From the NCBI GenBank assembly GCA_965224105.1, contig CBDCYH010000002.1, forward strand, positions 1,054,001-1,118,000: a stretch of DNA of 64,000 nt. The letters run 5' to 3'. This document shows, piece after piece, positions 34,455 to 43,335 of the stretch (position 1 is the stretch's first letter; every line of letters starts with the position of its first letter). The notes below the pieces were generated by a model. It was not told the origin of the DNA. It did no database searches and saw only the letters and a program-made list of their open reading frames with translations. Position numbers and translations under genes: made by a program. The stretch is from CBDCYH01 sp965224105. GTDB taxonomy: Bacteria; Bacteroidota; Rhodothermia; Rhodothermales; JABDKH01.

Positions 34455-36074
34455 CTAGCGTTGTGCATAGACGTCATACAAGAACTGTATGGTATCGCCT
34501 TGTCTCACGAGTATTACCAGGCACAGCGCGATAAGTAGAAATGTTGGAGACAATACGGTCACGAGCAGAGCGCGCCCGGCTGTCTGTCTAGAGGCTAAAT
34601 AGTAGTCGTATGCTGCGCGTCCCGTCGACCACAGAATGGAGATCACAAGCAGGATACTCAGAATAATCCCGCTTGAACTCCTATAGCCTGCCGCAGGGGA
34701 GAATAGAGAAACGGTCAACAGCATCAATACGACCAGATGCCATTTCGGCCATATCTGTAATTGGACAGCCTGCATCGGACTGAGTTTTCGGCCTCGGCCA
34801 GACATAAAGGACAAGAACGAACCCTGAATCAGAACAATCGCGAAGAATACCGCAGCGATAACCGCGATGGTTAAAACACTAAGCGACGAAGTCTTGAGCA
34901 TAAGCCATCGTGGGAAATCAGGAAGGCGGTGCGTCAGGATATCGAAGCCCGCCGAGTACGACGTGTGAGCGATTGCTGAAGCGCCTATTACCGAAAATGA
35001 CAATGCTGCAAGCGCAACCAGGCTCGCATTTGCTAGCGGAGTGTTTTCCCTGCCTTCTGCAACCGCCGAGCAGTAGAATCCGTGGGCAACGAAGTACCGT
35101 TTGGAAATTGCCTGAACGCGCGGTGTGAGCACATAGACCACAACAAGTGAGGCAATTATTAACCAGCTCAGCAAAACCAGGATGTCGATGGGTTCAGATT
35201 TCTGCTCTCCAGCATCAAAAGCAAATACTTTTTGATTGCCCTGGAAAAATCCGCGTGTCACGTCTCTCGCTGCTCGACTCCCGTCCGTTCCGGTAACCCC
35301 AAATTTCCTGTCGAACAAATCGTTCTCGAACTCGGACGTCCTACTCTGATCACGCCACCTGTACACAAACAACGCAGGCGGGTTATTGCTTACTGCGTCG
35401 ATAGCGGTCAGGATTTCTTCGAGATAACGCGCCTGGAATTCCTCAGAACCTTCTGACCGCAATCCTGCAAAACTATCCGGATCATAGTGAGTCCCCACAC
35501 CAGCAAAGCCGAGGTCCGCGGGCCACCCCGCGACGGAATCGTTTTTCAGGAACTTCCCCGCCGAAATAGTGCTGGCGAGTCGGAAATCAACGTACTCCTT
35601 GCATGCGTCCTCCTCAAGAAATGGCGTCGTATAATAGAGTCTAACATCGCTTCGAATCGATCTGCCAATTTCCGCAAGCGTATTGAAGTAAGCGCACGCC
35701 CTCTCATGGGATGTGTTAGACATATACGCTAGTCCGAAAGTATCCGATGAACGGTAGTTACCGCCGCCGCCGATTGCACTTCGCAGGATGCTTGACGCGG
35801 TTGGACTTGCTTCGACCAGCTCCGTCGTAGTGCGATATCGGACCGGTAGTTCCTGGTAGAATCTTATCCCGAGAGAATCCGCCAACCGAAACATTTCGAT
35901 CTCGTAGAGCACTGGTGTTCGGACTGCTGTTGCGCCTATTGACGCAATCGTTCGCAGCTCTTCTTTCGCCTCGGCCAGGGAGGGCGGTGGCTCCCACACA
36001 TAGCCTACGTCCTGCGACTGGGAATCCTGAACCAGCAATGCACAGACCAATATTAGTGCAATACCGTTTCGCAT
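34455..36074 (-). CDS. Predicted membrane protein: TIM-barrel/glycoside-hydrolase-like ectodomain fused to a multi-TM domain
   Basis: The 539-residue product from the ATG at 36074 has a signal peptide ending DSQSQ. Residues about 25-280 look like a (beta/alpha)8 domain: SIGATAVRTPVLYEIEMFRL, LGIRFYQELPVRY, VRLYYTTPFLEED, GFAGVGTHYDPDSF and PPALFVYRWRDQS. Residues about 300-535 form five or six transmembrane helices, with the loop SFMSGRGRKLSPMQAVQLQI reminiscent of Yip1-type membrane proteins. I cannot name a catalytic pair, and no activity should be assumed. It lies downstream of ftsZ on the same strand, but the hairpin at 36185-36223 separates them. Confidence 0.7.
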   Translation of the reverse strand: MRNGIALILVCALLVQDSQSQDVGYVWEPPPSLAEAKEELRTIASIGATAVRTPVLYEIEMFRLADSLGIRFYQELPVRYRTTTELVEASPTASSILRSAIGGGGNYRSSDTFGLAYMSNTSHERACAYFNTLAEIGRSIRSDVRLYYTTPFLEEDACKEYVDFRLASTISAGKFLKNDSVAGWPADLGFAGVGTHYDPDSFAGLRSEGSEEFQARYLEEILTAIDAVSNNPPALFVYRWRDQSRTSEFENDLFDRKFGVTGTDGSRAARDVTRGFFQGNQKVFAFDAGEQKSEPIDILVLLSWLIIASLVVVYVLTPRVQAISKRYFVAHGFYCSAVAEGRENTPLANASLVALAALSFSVIGASAIAHTSYSAGFDILTHRLPDFPRWLMLKTSSLSVLTIAVIAAVFFAIVLIQGSFLSFMSGRGRKLSPMQAVQLQIWPKWHLVVLMLLTVSLFSPAAGYRSSSGIILSILLVISILWSTGRAAYDYYLASRQTAGRALLVTVLSPTFLLIALCLVILVRQGDTIQFLYDVYAQR

Positions 36075-36184
36075 TGTTCGGGAGTATCTGAGGAAGCTGT
36101 CGGATGGTGCGTAGTAGGTGGCGACCCGGCTTGAGGGCCCCTTCCATTTCGGAAGATACAACGAGTGCAATCTTCAAAACATGA

Positions 36185-36223
36185 AAGTGCGAGCGCAGCA
36201 CTGGAGGAACTACGCTCGCACTT
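36185..36223 (-). terminator. Hairpin terminator after ftsZ, end of the dcw operon
   Basis: On the minus strand AAGTGCGAGCG and CGCTCGCACTT form a perfect 11-bp stem with a 17-nt loop, followed by TCATGTTTTG. The T run is interrupted, so termination may be partial or Rho-assisted. It begins about 30 bp after the ftsZ stop. Confidence 0.75.
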
Positions 36224-36255
36224 GTGTCGACTAAGTAAGACCGGCGAATCTTACA

Positions 36256-37530
36256 TCAGTCCATCATCTTACGAAGAAAGGCTGGTGTGTCCGTATCGTC
36301 TTTACGGATCCTCTCCCTTCGCTCATCCAACTCCTCAGGCTGGAGGCGTTGAACTCTCTTTTGCGCCGGGCGGTCTTGCTCCGCTGGCGCATCCTCTCGT
36401 TCCAATGATATCACCGGTGCGGGAGGGGACTTTCGGCGAACATACGCTGGTATATCCAGTTGCTTCAAGCTCTCCTCGCCCTTGTACTGGTAGATATTCC
36501 TATCGATTTCCGCGGCTGATCTAGGGGCGCTGGTTCTCTCTTCCTTTACGTCCTCACGATCAAAGCCCGTGGCGATAACCGTCACGCGCATTTCATCCCC
36601 CATTGAGTCATCGATGACCGTACCAAAAATAACCTCGACGTCTTCACCTGCTTCTTTCTGGATGATGCTTGTGGCAGCGGTGGCTTCGCGGATTCCTAGT
36701 GAGCTCCCCGCAGTGATGTTTACCAGCACATTGCGGGCACCTGCGATTGAGAGTCCGTCCAGTAGCGGACTGGAAATGGCCTCGACAGCTGCCTTTTCTG
36801 CTCGATTGTCTCCGCCCGCCGATGCCGATCCCATGAGAGCCGTTCCACCCGATTGCATCGTAGTTCGCACATCGGCAAAATCAAGGTTGATCAAGCCGTG
36901 TACCGTAATCAAGTCGCTAATTCCGCGCGTGGCATTGTACAGCACTTCGTCTGCTGCCTTGAACGCCTCAATCAGGCTCGTATTCTCGTCTGATATATCG
37001 AGGAGTCTTTCGTTCGGCACGACGATGAGCGTGTCCACGTTGTCTTTCAGGACACCGATTCCCCGTTCCGCTGTTCGATGTCTGCGTTGGCCTTCGCAAT
37101 CAAACGGTCGCGTGACGATAGCGACAGAAAGTATTCCGAGCTCTTTCACCAGCGAAGCAACCATGGGCGCGCCTCCGGTCCCCGTACCGCCTCCCATTCC
37201 GGCAGTAATGAAAACCATGTCGTAACCCTGCAGCAGTTGCTCGATCTGCTCGCGGTTTTCTTCGATCGCCTCCGCCCCAATTGCCGGACGGGCACCAGCG
37301 CCGAGACCTTTCGTCAAACTGCGACCCGCCTGAATCTTGTGCGTGGCACGATTGGCTTGTAGCGCCTGCGCATCTGTATTGATCGCGACGAACTCAACAC
37401 CTTGAATTCCCTGATCGATCATGTTGTTGACGGCGTTTCCACCGCCTCCCCCGACACCCACTATACAAATTTTTGCTTCCGTGCCCGGTGAGTCGTCGAA
37501 CACAAAAGATGAGCTGAATAAATTAGACAT
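36256..37530 (-). CDS. ftsZ: Cell division GTPase FtsZ
   Basis: This 424-residue tubulin-like protein forms the Z ring. The phosphate loop GGGTGTGGAP is intact, the N-terminal strand reads ICIVGVGGGGGNAVNNM, and the T7 loop contains NLDFADVRT. A disordered, charged linker (about residues 325-405) leads to the conserved C-terminal peptide (DTPAFLRKMMD) that binds FtsA. It is the last gene of the dcw operon, 52 bp after ftsA. It has a strong ribosome site (GGAGG) before the ATG, which suits its need for high translation. Confidence 0.98.
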   Translation of the reverse strand: MSNLFSSSFVFDDSPGTEAKICIVGVGGGGGNAVNNMIDQGIQGVEFVAINTDAQALQANRATHKIQAGRSLTKGLGAGARPAIGAEAIEENREQIEQLLQGYDMVFITAGMGGGTGTGGAPMVASLVKELGILSVAIVTRPFDCEGQRRHRTAERGIGVLKDNVDTLIVVPNERLLDISDENTSLIEAFKAADEVLYNATRGISDLITVHGLINLDFADVRTTMQSGGTALMGSASAGGDNRAEKAAVEAISSPLLDGLSIAGARNVLVNITAGSSLGIREATAATSIIQKEAGEDVEVIFGTVIDDSMGDEMRVTVIATGFDREDVKEERTSAPRSAAEIDRNIYQYKGEESLKQLDIPAYVRRKSPPAPVISLEREDAPAEQDRPAQKRVQRLQPEELDERRERIRKDDTDTPAFLRKMMD

Positions 37531-37582
37531 AACGTCCTCCAGTTTACGTTGTCAAACAGGGCGACTCTCGCCGCCAATTTCT

Positions 37583-38848
37583 TTATAATTCGTCAAACCA
37601 TCCCTTCATTCTGGTCGCAATCCGGTTAACTAGCGTTTCCCCCGGAATCGACTCCGACGCTCCTGCGCTAACGTCGGTTAGGAACGGACCGGCGCCAAGT
37701 GCCTCGCTCCTTAATGCAAATAGAATTAGTCCTACCGCTGTAGCGTACTTCGGATCGGTTACTTCTTCGACTAGGCCGCCAGAGAGCCCCATCGGCCGGC
37801 CAACACGCGAAGACACACCCAGCACTTCCTCGGCCAGTTCTGCCGATCCCGGAATCATCGATCCACCGCCCGTTAGCACAACACCCGCTGACAGGTGGCG
37901 ACTGTAACCACTTCTCTTTATTTCAATAGCTGCGATCTCAAGAATCTCCTCCATCCGCGGCTGGATTATCTGGGCAAGCGTACTTTTGCCAATGCTTTTC
38001 TCCGGTCTTCCCCCGATTCCGTTTATCCCAATCACCTCGTCGTTTTCGATGGAGTCTGCCAGCGCGACACCGTAATCGCACTTCAGCTCTTCTGCCTGCT
38101 CGCGCATCAGGCCGAGGCCTTTGCGGATATCATCCGTAACCTTATTGCCCGCCACCGCGATTACGGCTGTGTGCCTGATGGTGTTGTCCTCGAACACCGC
38201 GATATCAGTTGTCCCACCCCCAATGTCAATGAGTGCGACGCCCACTTCTTTTTCATCGTCGTGAAGGACGGCGAAGGACGAGGCCAGTGGTTCCAGCACG
38301 ATGTCGGCGACCTGGTACCCAGCTTTTTCAACACAGCGGTAAATGTTTTTCGCGGCCGAAACCAGGCCGGTAATAATATGAACATTTGCCTCCAACCTTA
38401 CACCGCTCATCCCTACCGGATCTGCAACGCCATCCTGCCCGTCCACGATAAACTCCTGTGGAATGACGTGCAGAATCTCGCGGTCTGCCGGCATTGCCAC
38501 GTGCTTGGTATCCTCCAACAAACGGCGCACATCCTCGGCTGTTATTTCGCCGTCGCGATGAGAAATGGTGATGACACCGCGACTCTGAAAACTCTGTACG
38601 TGGTCTCCGGCAATGCCCACGACCACACTTCGGACTTCCACTCCCGAACCACGCTCGGCCTCGGCGATTGCCTCCTGGACTGCAGCCACCGTACGGTCGA
38701 TGTTGACAACAACGCCTCGGTTGAGACCATCTGATTCTGCCAGGCCAACGCCCAGAATATTTATTCGTCCAAGGTCGTCGGTTGATGCGACAACGGCGCA
38801 AACCTTGGTCGTTCCAATGTCTAGTCCGACTACTATCCGTTCGTTCAT
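37583..38848 (-). CDS. ftsA: Cell division protein FtsA
   Basis: This 421-residue actin-fold ATPase anchors FtsZ to the membrane. The ATPase motifs VGLDIGTTKVCAVV at the N-terminus and LIDIGGGTTDIAVF are present, with the adenosine motif VVLTGGGSMIPG. The SHS2/1C domain lies at about residues 85-165. The C-terminal amphipathic helix (NRIATRMKGWFDEL) is the membrane-targeting sequence. It lies between ftsQ and ftsZ, the standard order. Confidence 0.97.
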   Translation of the reverse strand: MNERIVVGLDIGTTKVCAVVASTDDLGRINILGVGLAESDGLNRGVVVNIDRTVAAVQEAIAEAERGSGVEVRSVVVGIAGDHVQSFQSRGVITISHRDGEITAEDVRRLLEDTKHVAMPADREILHVIPQEFIVDGQDGVADPVGMSGVRLEANVHIITGLVSAAKNIYRCVEKAGYQVADIVLEPLASSFAVLHDDEKEVGVALIDIGGGTTDIAVFEDNTIRHTAVIAVAGNKVTDDIRKGLGLMREQAEELKCDYGVALADSIENDEVIGINGIGGRPEKSIGKSTLAQIIQPRMEEILEIAAIEIKRSGYSRHLSAGVVLTGGGSMIPGSAELAEEVLGVSSRVGRPMGLSGGLVEEVTDPKYATAVGLILFALRSEALGAGPFLTDVSAGASESIPGETLVNRIATRMKGWFDEL

Positions 38849-38899
38849 GATAGGCGCTCGTTTATATGTTTACACTGCAACGTTAATCACAGCTGGTAT

Positions 38900-39646
38900 T
38901 TATGTAATAGTTATGATTTGGCTGTCAAAACGGAGATCGATTCTCTGAATTTCATCTAGTCTTGTCTTTCGCACGTACTGATTCCAGAACGCTTCAAAAT
39001 TCCTGAGCTTCTCGGCAAACTTTCCATGCCCAAGTACCACAGGAATTGATGGCTGGCCGAGCGACGGTGCTGTATACATCGTTACCTCACCGGACTCGTC
39101 GATCAGGAATTCTGAAAACAGATTCTCCAGCAATGTGCTCTGCGATCCAATCAATCCGGCAAGGATCAGAACCTCCTCTTTGTCGATGGGCTTCATCGCG
39201 TGATATCTGCTCGGCAACCCCCGCACGATCGGAACGTCGAAAACTCCAGCATCGGTAGCGGGCATCATGAATCCGTCTTTGTCGATATAGTAGCCCGGCT
39301 CACCGTCTGAGTTCAGTGCTAACAAAACCGGCTCCCGTTCACTCACCTCAATTGCTACCCGGCCAGTAACGAATCGAGAAACCACAGCTCGTTCGATCCA
39401 TGGGTCGCGCACAATTCGATCTTCGATGAGCGAAGGTGTAACATCGAATACGTGTTTGATGCTATCCAATCTCGCGAGGGCTGCAATTTTCTCCGGTGTC
39501 GTTATCACATTGCCAGACACCTTCACGTCGCGCAAATCGATGCGCGATCTCCACTCTAATCCAGCCAACCCGGCAGCGATTAGTACCGCGAGAATCACGG
39601 TGAGCAAAACCAGCTTCCCTTGCAAATTTCTTTTAACTGATTTCAT
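38900..39646 (-). CDS. ftsQ: Cell division protein FtsQ/DivIB
   Basis: The 248-residue product from the ATG at 39646 has a short basic cytoplasmic tail, one transmembrane helix (LVLLTVILAVLIAAGLAGL), a POTRA domain (DLRDVKVSGNVITTPEKIA) and the FtsQ beta domain (REPVLLALNSDGEPGYYID). It scaffolds FtsL and FtsI at the septum. An in-frame extension to 39757 would lie inside murC and is rejected. It lies 16 bp after murC. The usual ddl and murB genes that often sit between murC and ftsQ are missing. Confidence 0.92.
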   Translation of the reverse strand: MKSVKRNLQGKLVLLTVILAVLIAAGLAGLEWRSRIDLRDVKVSGNVITTPEKIAALARLDSIKHVFDVTPSLIEDRIVRDPWIERAVVSRFVTGRVAIEVSEREPVLLALNSDGEPGYYIDKDGFMMPATDAGVFDVPIVRGLPSRYHAMKPIDKEEVLILAGLIGSQSTLLENLFSEFLIDESGEVTMYTAPSLGQPSIPVVLGHGKFAEKLRNFEAFWNQYVRKTRLDEIQRIDLRFDSQIITIT

Positions 39647-39662
39647 ACGTCTATTACTCGCA

Positions 39663-41066
39663 TCAATTCCTGAACCACGACTTTGCGGTTGCTGCAACAT
39701 CGTGGCAAACTCGCCAAATATCTCCCGCTCCAAGAAAAACGATACAGTCGCCCTCACGAACTATCCCACGCAGATATCCTGAGACATCCCTTAGTCCTTC
39801 CACAAAGTGAGTATCCGGATGCCCCTCAGCGCTCGACCTCTCAACAAGGTCGCGGCCACTAATACTGCCATCAGATTCTTCGCGCGCTCCATATATCTCC
39901 GTCACCACGGCTACATCAGCGTTTACAAAGGATTGAGCAAAATCTTCTAACAACCGACGTGTTCGCGAATACAGATGTGGCTGAAACACAGCTACTATTC
40001 TCCTGTCCGGCCAGGTTGATGATGCAGCTTTTAGCGTCGCTGCAATCTCGGTTGGGTGATGAGCATAGTCGTTAACCACCGCAATCTTGTCGGTGTTGAC
40101 CAGCACCTCAAAACGGCGGTAGACTCCCGTAAACGCTTCCAACCCCTTGCAAATCAGATCAAACTCCACTTCCAACTCGAGCCCGACGGCGACCGCCGCC
40201 AAAGCGTTCAAGACATTGTGCGTGCCAACAACGGTCAGCGACAAATCACCGATCGGCGCATCATCAACGACAACTGTGAAAGACGTTTGCAATCCATCTT
40301 GTTGGATATCAACTGCGCGAATGTCTGCCTGGCGAGACAAGCCGTAAGTAACGACTTTACGATCAATTCTCGGTATGATTTCCCTTACGTTGGCGTCGTC
40401 TGCACACAAAATCGCAGCCCCATAGAATGGCACCGAGTTGGCGAACTGCGTGAAAGCATTCTTGATGTCGTTCAGGTCACCGTATATATCCAGGTGGTCC
40501 TCATCAATATTCGTGATGACCGCAATTGTTGGTGTTAACCGCAGGAATGTACGATCGTATTCATCCGCCTCGATGACGATGATGTCCCCACTTCCCGCAA
40601 CCGCGTTGGTCCCGTAAACCGCGACCTTCCCTCCAACAACGACAGTCGGCTCAAACCCACCGTGACTTACGACGAGCCCGGTGAGCGATGTCGTCGTTGT
40701 CTTCCCGTGCGTTCCAGCAATAGCGACACCGTATTTCATCCTCATCAGCTCACCTAACATCACCGATCTCTTAATCAATGGGATGTGGCGGCGAGCAGCC
40801 TCGAGCGTTTCTGGATTATCATCAGCATCAACAGCCGATGAATACACGACGACGTCAGCTCCGACTACATGATCGGCATGATGGCCGTCCCACACCTTTA
40901 TCCCCAACGACTCCAGTCGGTTCGTGATGTCGGACTTTGCCAGGTCGGACCCTGTAATACTAAAGCCACGACTCACGAGGACCTCCGCAATAGAACTCAT
41001 CCCGACGCCACCGATTCCAACCATGTGTACGCGGCGGAGTTTGCCAAAAATGGGTTGCCGTCTCAT
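39663..41066 (-). CDS. murC: UDP-N-acetylmuramate--L-alanine ligase
   Basis: This 467-residue Mur ligase has the N-terminal Rossmann segment HMVGIGGVGMSSIAEVL, the ATP-binding loop GTHGKTTTTSL, the central VIEADEYDRTFL and the C-terminal VNDYAHHPTEIAATL. It adds L-Ala to UDP-MurNAc, the first step of the stem peptide. The start overlaps the end of murG by 4 bp (ATGA-type coupling). It is full length. Confidence 0.97.
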   Translation of the reverse strand: MRRQPIFGKLRRVHMVGIGGVGMSSIAEVLVSRGFSITGSDLAKSDITNRLESLGIKVWDGHHADHVVGADVVVYSSAVDADDNPETLEAARRHIPLIKRSVMLGELMRMKYGVAIAGTHGKTTTTSLTGLVVSHGGFEPTVVVGGKVAVYGTNAVAGSGDIIVIEADEYDRTFLRLTPTIAVITNIDEDHLDIYGDLNDIKNAFTQFANSVPFYGAAILCADDANVREIIPRIDRKVVTYGLSRQADIRAVDIQQDGLQTSFTVVVDDAPIGDLSLTVVGTHNVLNALAAVAVGLELEVEFDLICKGLEAFTGVYRRFEVLVNTDKIAVVNDYAHHPTEIAATLKAASSTWPDRRIVAVFQPHLYSRTRRLLEDFAQSFVNADVAVVTEIYGAREESDGSISGRDLVERSSAEGHPDTHFVEGLRDVSGYLRGIVREGDCIVFLGAGDIWRVCHDVAATAKSWFRN

Positions 41067-42175
41067 CGTTCACCCCGCGCATTAGTTGCCACTTCGATAA
41101 CTGACGCTGCAATGTCCATAGCAGCATCGGGACGTCCCAGACTTTTTGCACTTGCTCGAAGGGAGGACAGCGACTCTGGTTCGGTAAGCAGCCGTCGCAA
41201 TACCGGCAAGATTTCCTCATCAATTTCGGACTCGGGAAGCAGGATGGCGGCACCTTTGTCGGCGAGCGCCCTTGCATTGTACGTCTGGTGGTCTTCCGCG
41301 ACGTTGGGCGACGGGACTAGCACAGCCGCAGTTCCTGTGAGCGTTAGCTCCGCGCACGTAATCGCACCTGCGCGACACAATGCGACGTCGGCAATCGCGT
41401 AAGCGTAATCCATCCTGTGGATGAATTGCCTAATCACCATGTTCGCAGGAGGGTTCGGAGTTCGGGCAACAATCCCATCGTAGTACAGCTTTCCAGTCTG
41501 CCAGACAATCGACCAGCCCATCTCAAGCAGTGCGGCCTGGTGTTGTTCAACGACGGCGTTCAGCTTGGCACTACCCAGCGATCCTCCCATCACAACGAGC
41601 GTCGGGCGGCCACGCTCTATACCGAAGTGTTCGAGTCCAGCCTCACGCGATGCTCCCGCAAGACTCTTGCGCGTGGGATTACCAGTGACAACACATTTGT
41701 CAGCCGGCAAGTATTTTTTTGCGTCGGCGAATGCAATGTGAATCTGATTCGCCTTATCGGCAAGCATCTTTGTCGTTTTGCCCGGAAAAGCATTTTGCTC
41801 CTGCAGGACGACTGGCACACCTCGACGCGCTGCAGCCCAGATCGCCGGTCCGGCAACGAAGCCACCCGTCCCGACGGCCACATCCGGATCAAAATTTTTT
41901 ACAATCTTTGTGCTTTGCCAGAGACTAGCGACCAGCTTGAACGGGAACGTAGTATTCCGCCACATCCGCGTGCGATGAAACGGGCTGACGGTGATGGGCG
42001 CTATCGGAAAGCCTGCCTTAGGGACGGCCTCCCACTCGATTTTTGTTCGTGTCCCGATAAAAGAACAAACGGCGTTCGGGTTCGCGCTCATAATTGCTTC
42101 CGCAATTGCAATAGCCGGGTACACGTGTCCACCTGTACCACCACCAGCAAGCAAAACCCTTGTTTCTGTCGCCAT
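41063..42175 (-). CDS. murG: UDP-GlcNAc:lipid I N-acetylglucosaminyltransferase
   Basis: This 370-residue GT28 enzyme converts lipid I to lipid II at the inner face of the membrane. The N-terminal glycine loop LLAGGGTGGHVYPAIAIAE, the second glycine-rich motif LVVMGGSLGSAKLN and the donor-site segment LCRAGAITCAEL are present. Its start and the ftsW stop share one base, and its stop overlaps murC by 4 bp, so translation is tightly coupled along the operon. Confidence 0.97.
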   Translation of the reverse strand: MATETRVLLAGGGTGGHVYPAIAIAEAIMSANPNAVCSFIGTRTKIEWEAVPKAGFPIAPITVSPFHRTRMWRNTTFPFKLVASLWQSTKIVKNFDPDVAVGTGGFVAGPAIWAAARRGVPVVLQEQNAFPGKTTKMLADKANQIHIAFADAKKYLPADKCVVTGNPTRKSLAGASREAGLEHFGIERGRPTLVVMGGSLGSAKLNAVVEQHQAALLEMGWSIVWQTGKLYYDGIVARTPNPPANMVIRQFIHRMDYAYAIADVALCRAGAITCAELTLTGTAAVLVPSPNVAEDHQTYNARALADKGAAILLPESEIDEEILPVLRRLLTEPESLSSLRASAKSLGRPDAAMDIAASVIEVATNARGER

Positions 42176-43335
42176 TACACCTTTGCGATGGAGTTATCCG
42201 CGTAGCGCGATATGTTCAGAAGAATGCCCACCATGATGCCGTTTGCTATCATCGAAGTACCGCCGTAGGACACGAACGGAAGCGGAAGACCCGTTACCGG
42301 TAACAACCCACACGCCACTCCTGCGTGAACGAAACCGTATAACACAATCATGGATGTGAAGCCCACCGCCAGAAAAAGACCGAGGGGATCGGGCGCCCGC
42401 TTGGCAACGGCGTGAATCCCCTGAAAAAGGAATACTGCAAACAGGAAAAGCAGAAAACCAACTCCGATAATTCCATACTCTTCCGCGATGATCGCAAAAA
42501 TGAAATCGTTGTACGGCGCAGGTATAAAATCTCTTTGGATGCTTCGGCCCGGACCCGTTCCGGTTATCCCACCGAGCGCGAAAGCGATCTTGCCCTGAAT
42601 CGCCTGGTACCCTTCGTCCTGCGAGTTAAACACCTCCTCGACTGTTGTGTGCGGAAAGATTTTTACGCCGAGATACGCCTCCACTCTCGCCGCTCGGTTG
42701 GGGGAGGCCATCAGAAGCGCCGTCGCCAGGAGTAGGCAAATCAGCAGCAGTCCGCCGATGTGTAGCAGGTTGACGCGCCCGACGAAGCACATTATTCCGA
42801 CTGTCATAACCACCATCGCGGCGGTTGACAAATCTTCGAGCCCAATCAACAGCACGGTGGCCATAACCCACAGGATGATCGGCAGGAATCCCCGCGAAAA
42901 ACCCTTGATGTATTCTTGCTTCTTCGCGAGCAGGCTAGCGACATAGAGTATCAACGCGACCTTTGCCAGATCCGAGGGTTGGAATCCAAATTTGCCAAAT
43001 TGAATCCATCGGGTTGCTCCACCCTCGGTCACACCCAGAATGTGAACGGACACTAGTAGGACAAGAGAGACTAGCAACGCGAACTTGCTAAACTTGGCGA
43101 GAATCCGATAGGGGATCATGCTCACGACGCCCATGATGCCCAGCGCAAGGATCAATCGCGATACGTGCGCAAACAGGAGTCGCTCTGTGTTGCCGCCTGC
43201 TTTGTGTAGAGCGAGGAAAGAGAAAGCACTATAGACAGCAACGATCCCAATGGCACCCAAAAGGAAGACAACGATCTGAATAATTTTGTCCGCAGGCGGT
43301 AATTGCAGCGCAACCGTGCTTGATCTTTTACTCAT
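42175..43335 (-). CDS. ftsW: Septal peptidoglycan polymerase FtsW
   Basis: This 386-residue SEDS-family protein has about ten transmembrane helices. The family signature near the C-terminus reads GLLPVTGLPLPFVSYGGTSMI, and the catalytic-loop region with PSDLAKVALILYVA is present. It polymerises lipid II glycan chains in complex with the transpeptidase FtsI, encoded upstream in the same operon. Its start overlaps murD by 8 bp. Confidence 0.96.
   Translation of the reverse strand: MSKRSSTVALQLPPADKIIQIVVFLLGAIGIVAVYSAFSFLALHKAGGNTERLLFAHVSRLILALGIMGVVSMIPYRILAKFSKFALLVSLVLLVSVHILGVTEGGATRWIQFGKFGFQPSDLAKVALILYVASLLAKKQEYIKGFSRGFLPIILWVMATVLLIGLEDLSTAAMVVMTVGIMCFVGRVNLLHIGGLLLICLLLATALLMASPNRAARVEAYLGVKIFPHTTVEEVFNSQDEGYQAIQGKIAFALGGITGTGPGRSIQRDFIPAPYNDFIFAIIAEEYGIIGVGFLLFLFAVFLFQGIHAVAKRAPDPLGLFLAVGFTSMIVLYGFVHAGVACGLLPVTGLPLPFVSYGGTSMIANGIMVGILLNISRYADNSIAKV

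Noticed and set aside
36075..36255. Read-through from ftsZ into the TIM-barrel/multi-TM gene as one operon
   Set aside because: An 11-bp stem hairpin separates them, so a single transcript is not the simplest reading, though partial read-through cannot be excluded.
37895..38734. 279-residue plus-strand frame across ftsA
   Set aside because: Antisense to a well-conserved gene; Cys/His-rich composition without recognisable domains.
41417..42205. 262-residue open frame on the plus strand across murG
   Set aside because: It lies antisense to murG, has Arg/Cys-rich, low-complexity content, no motif and no ribosome site; it is a shadow of murG codon use.
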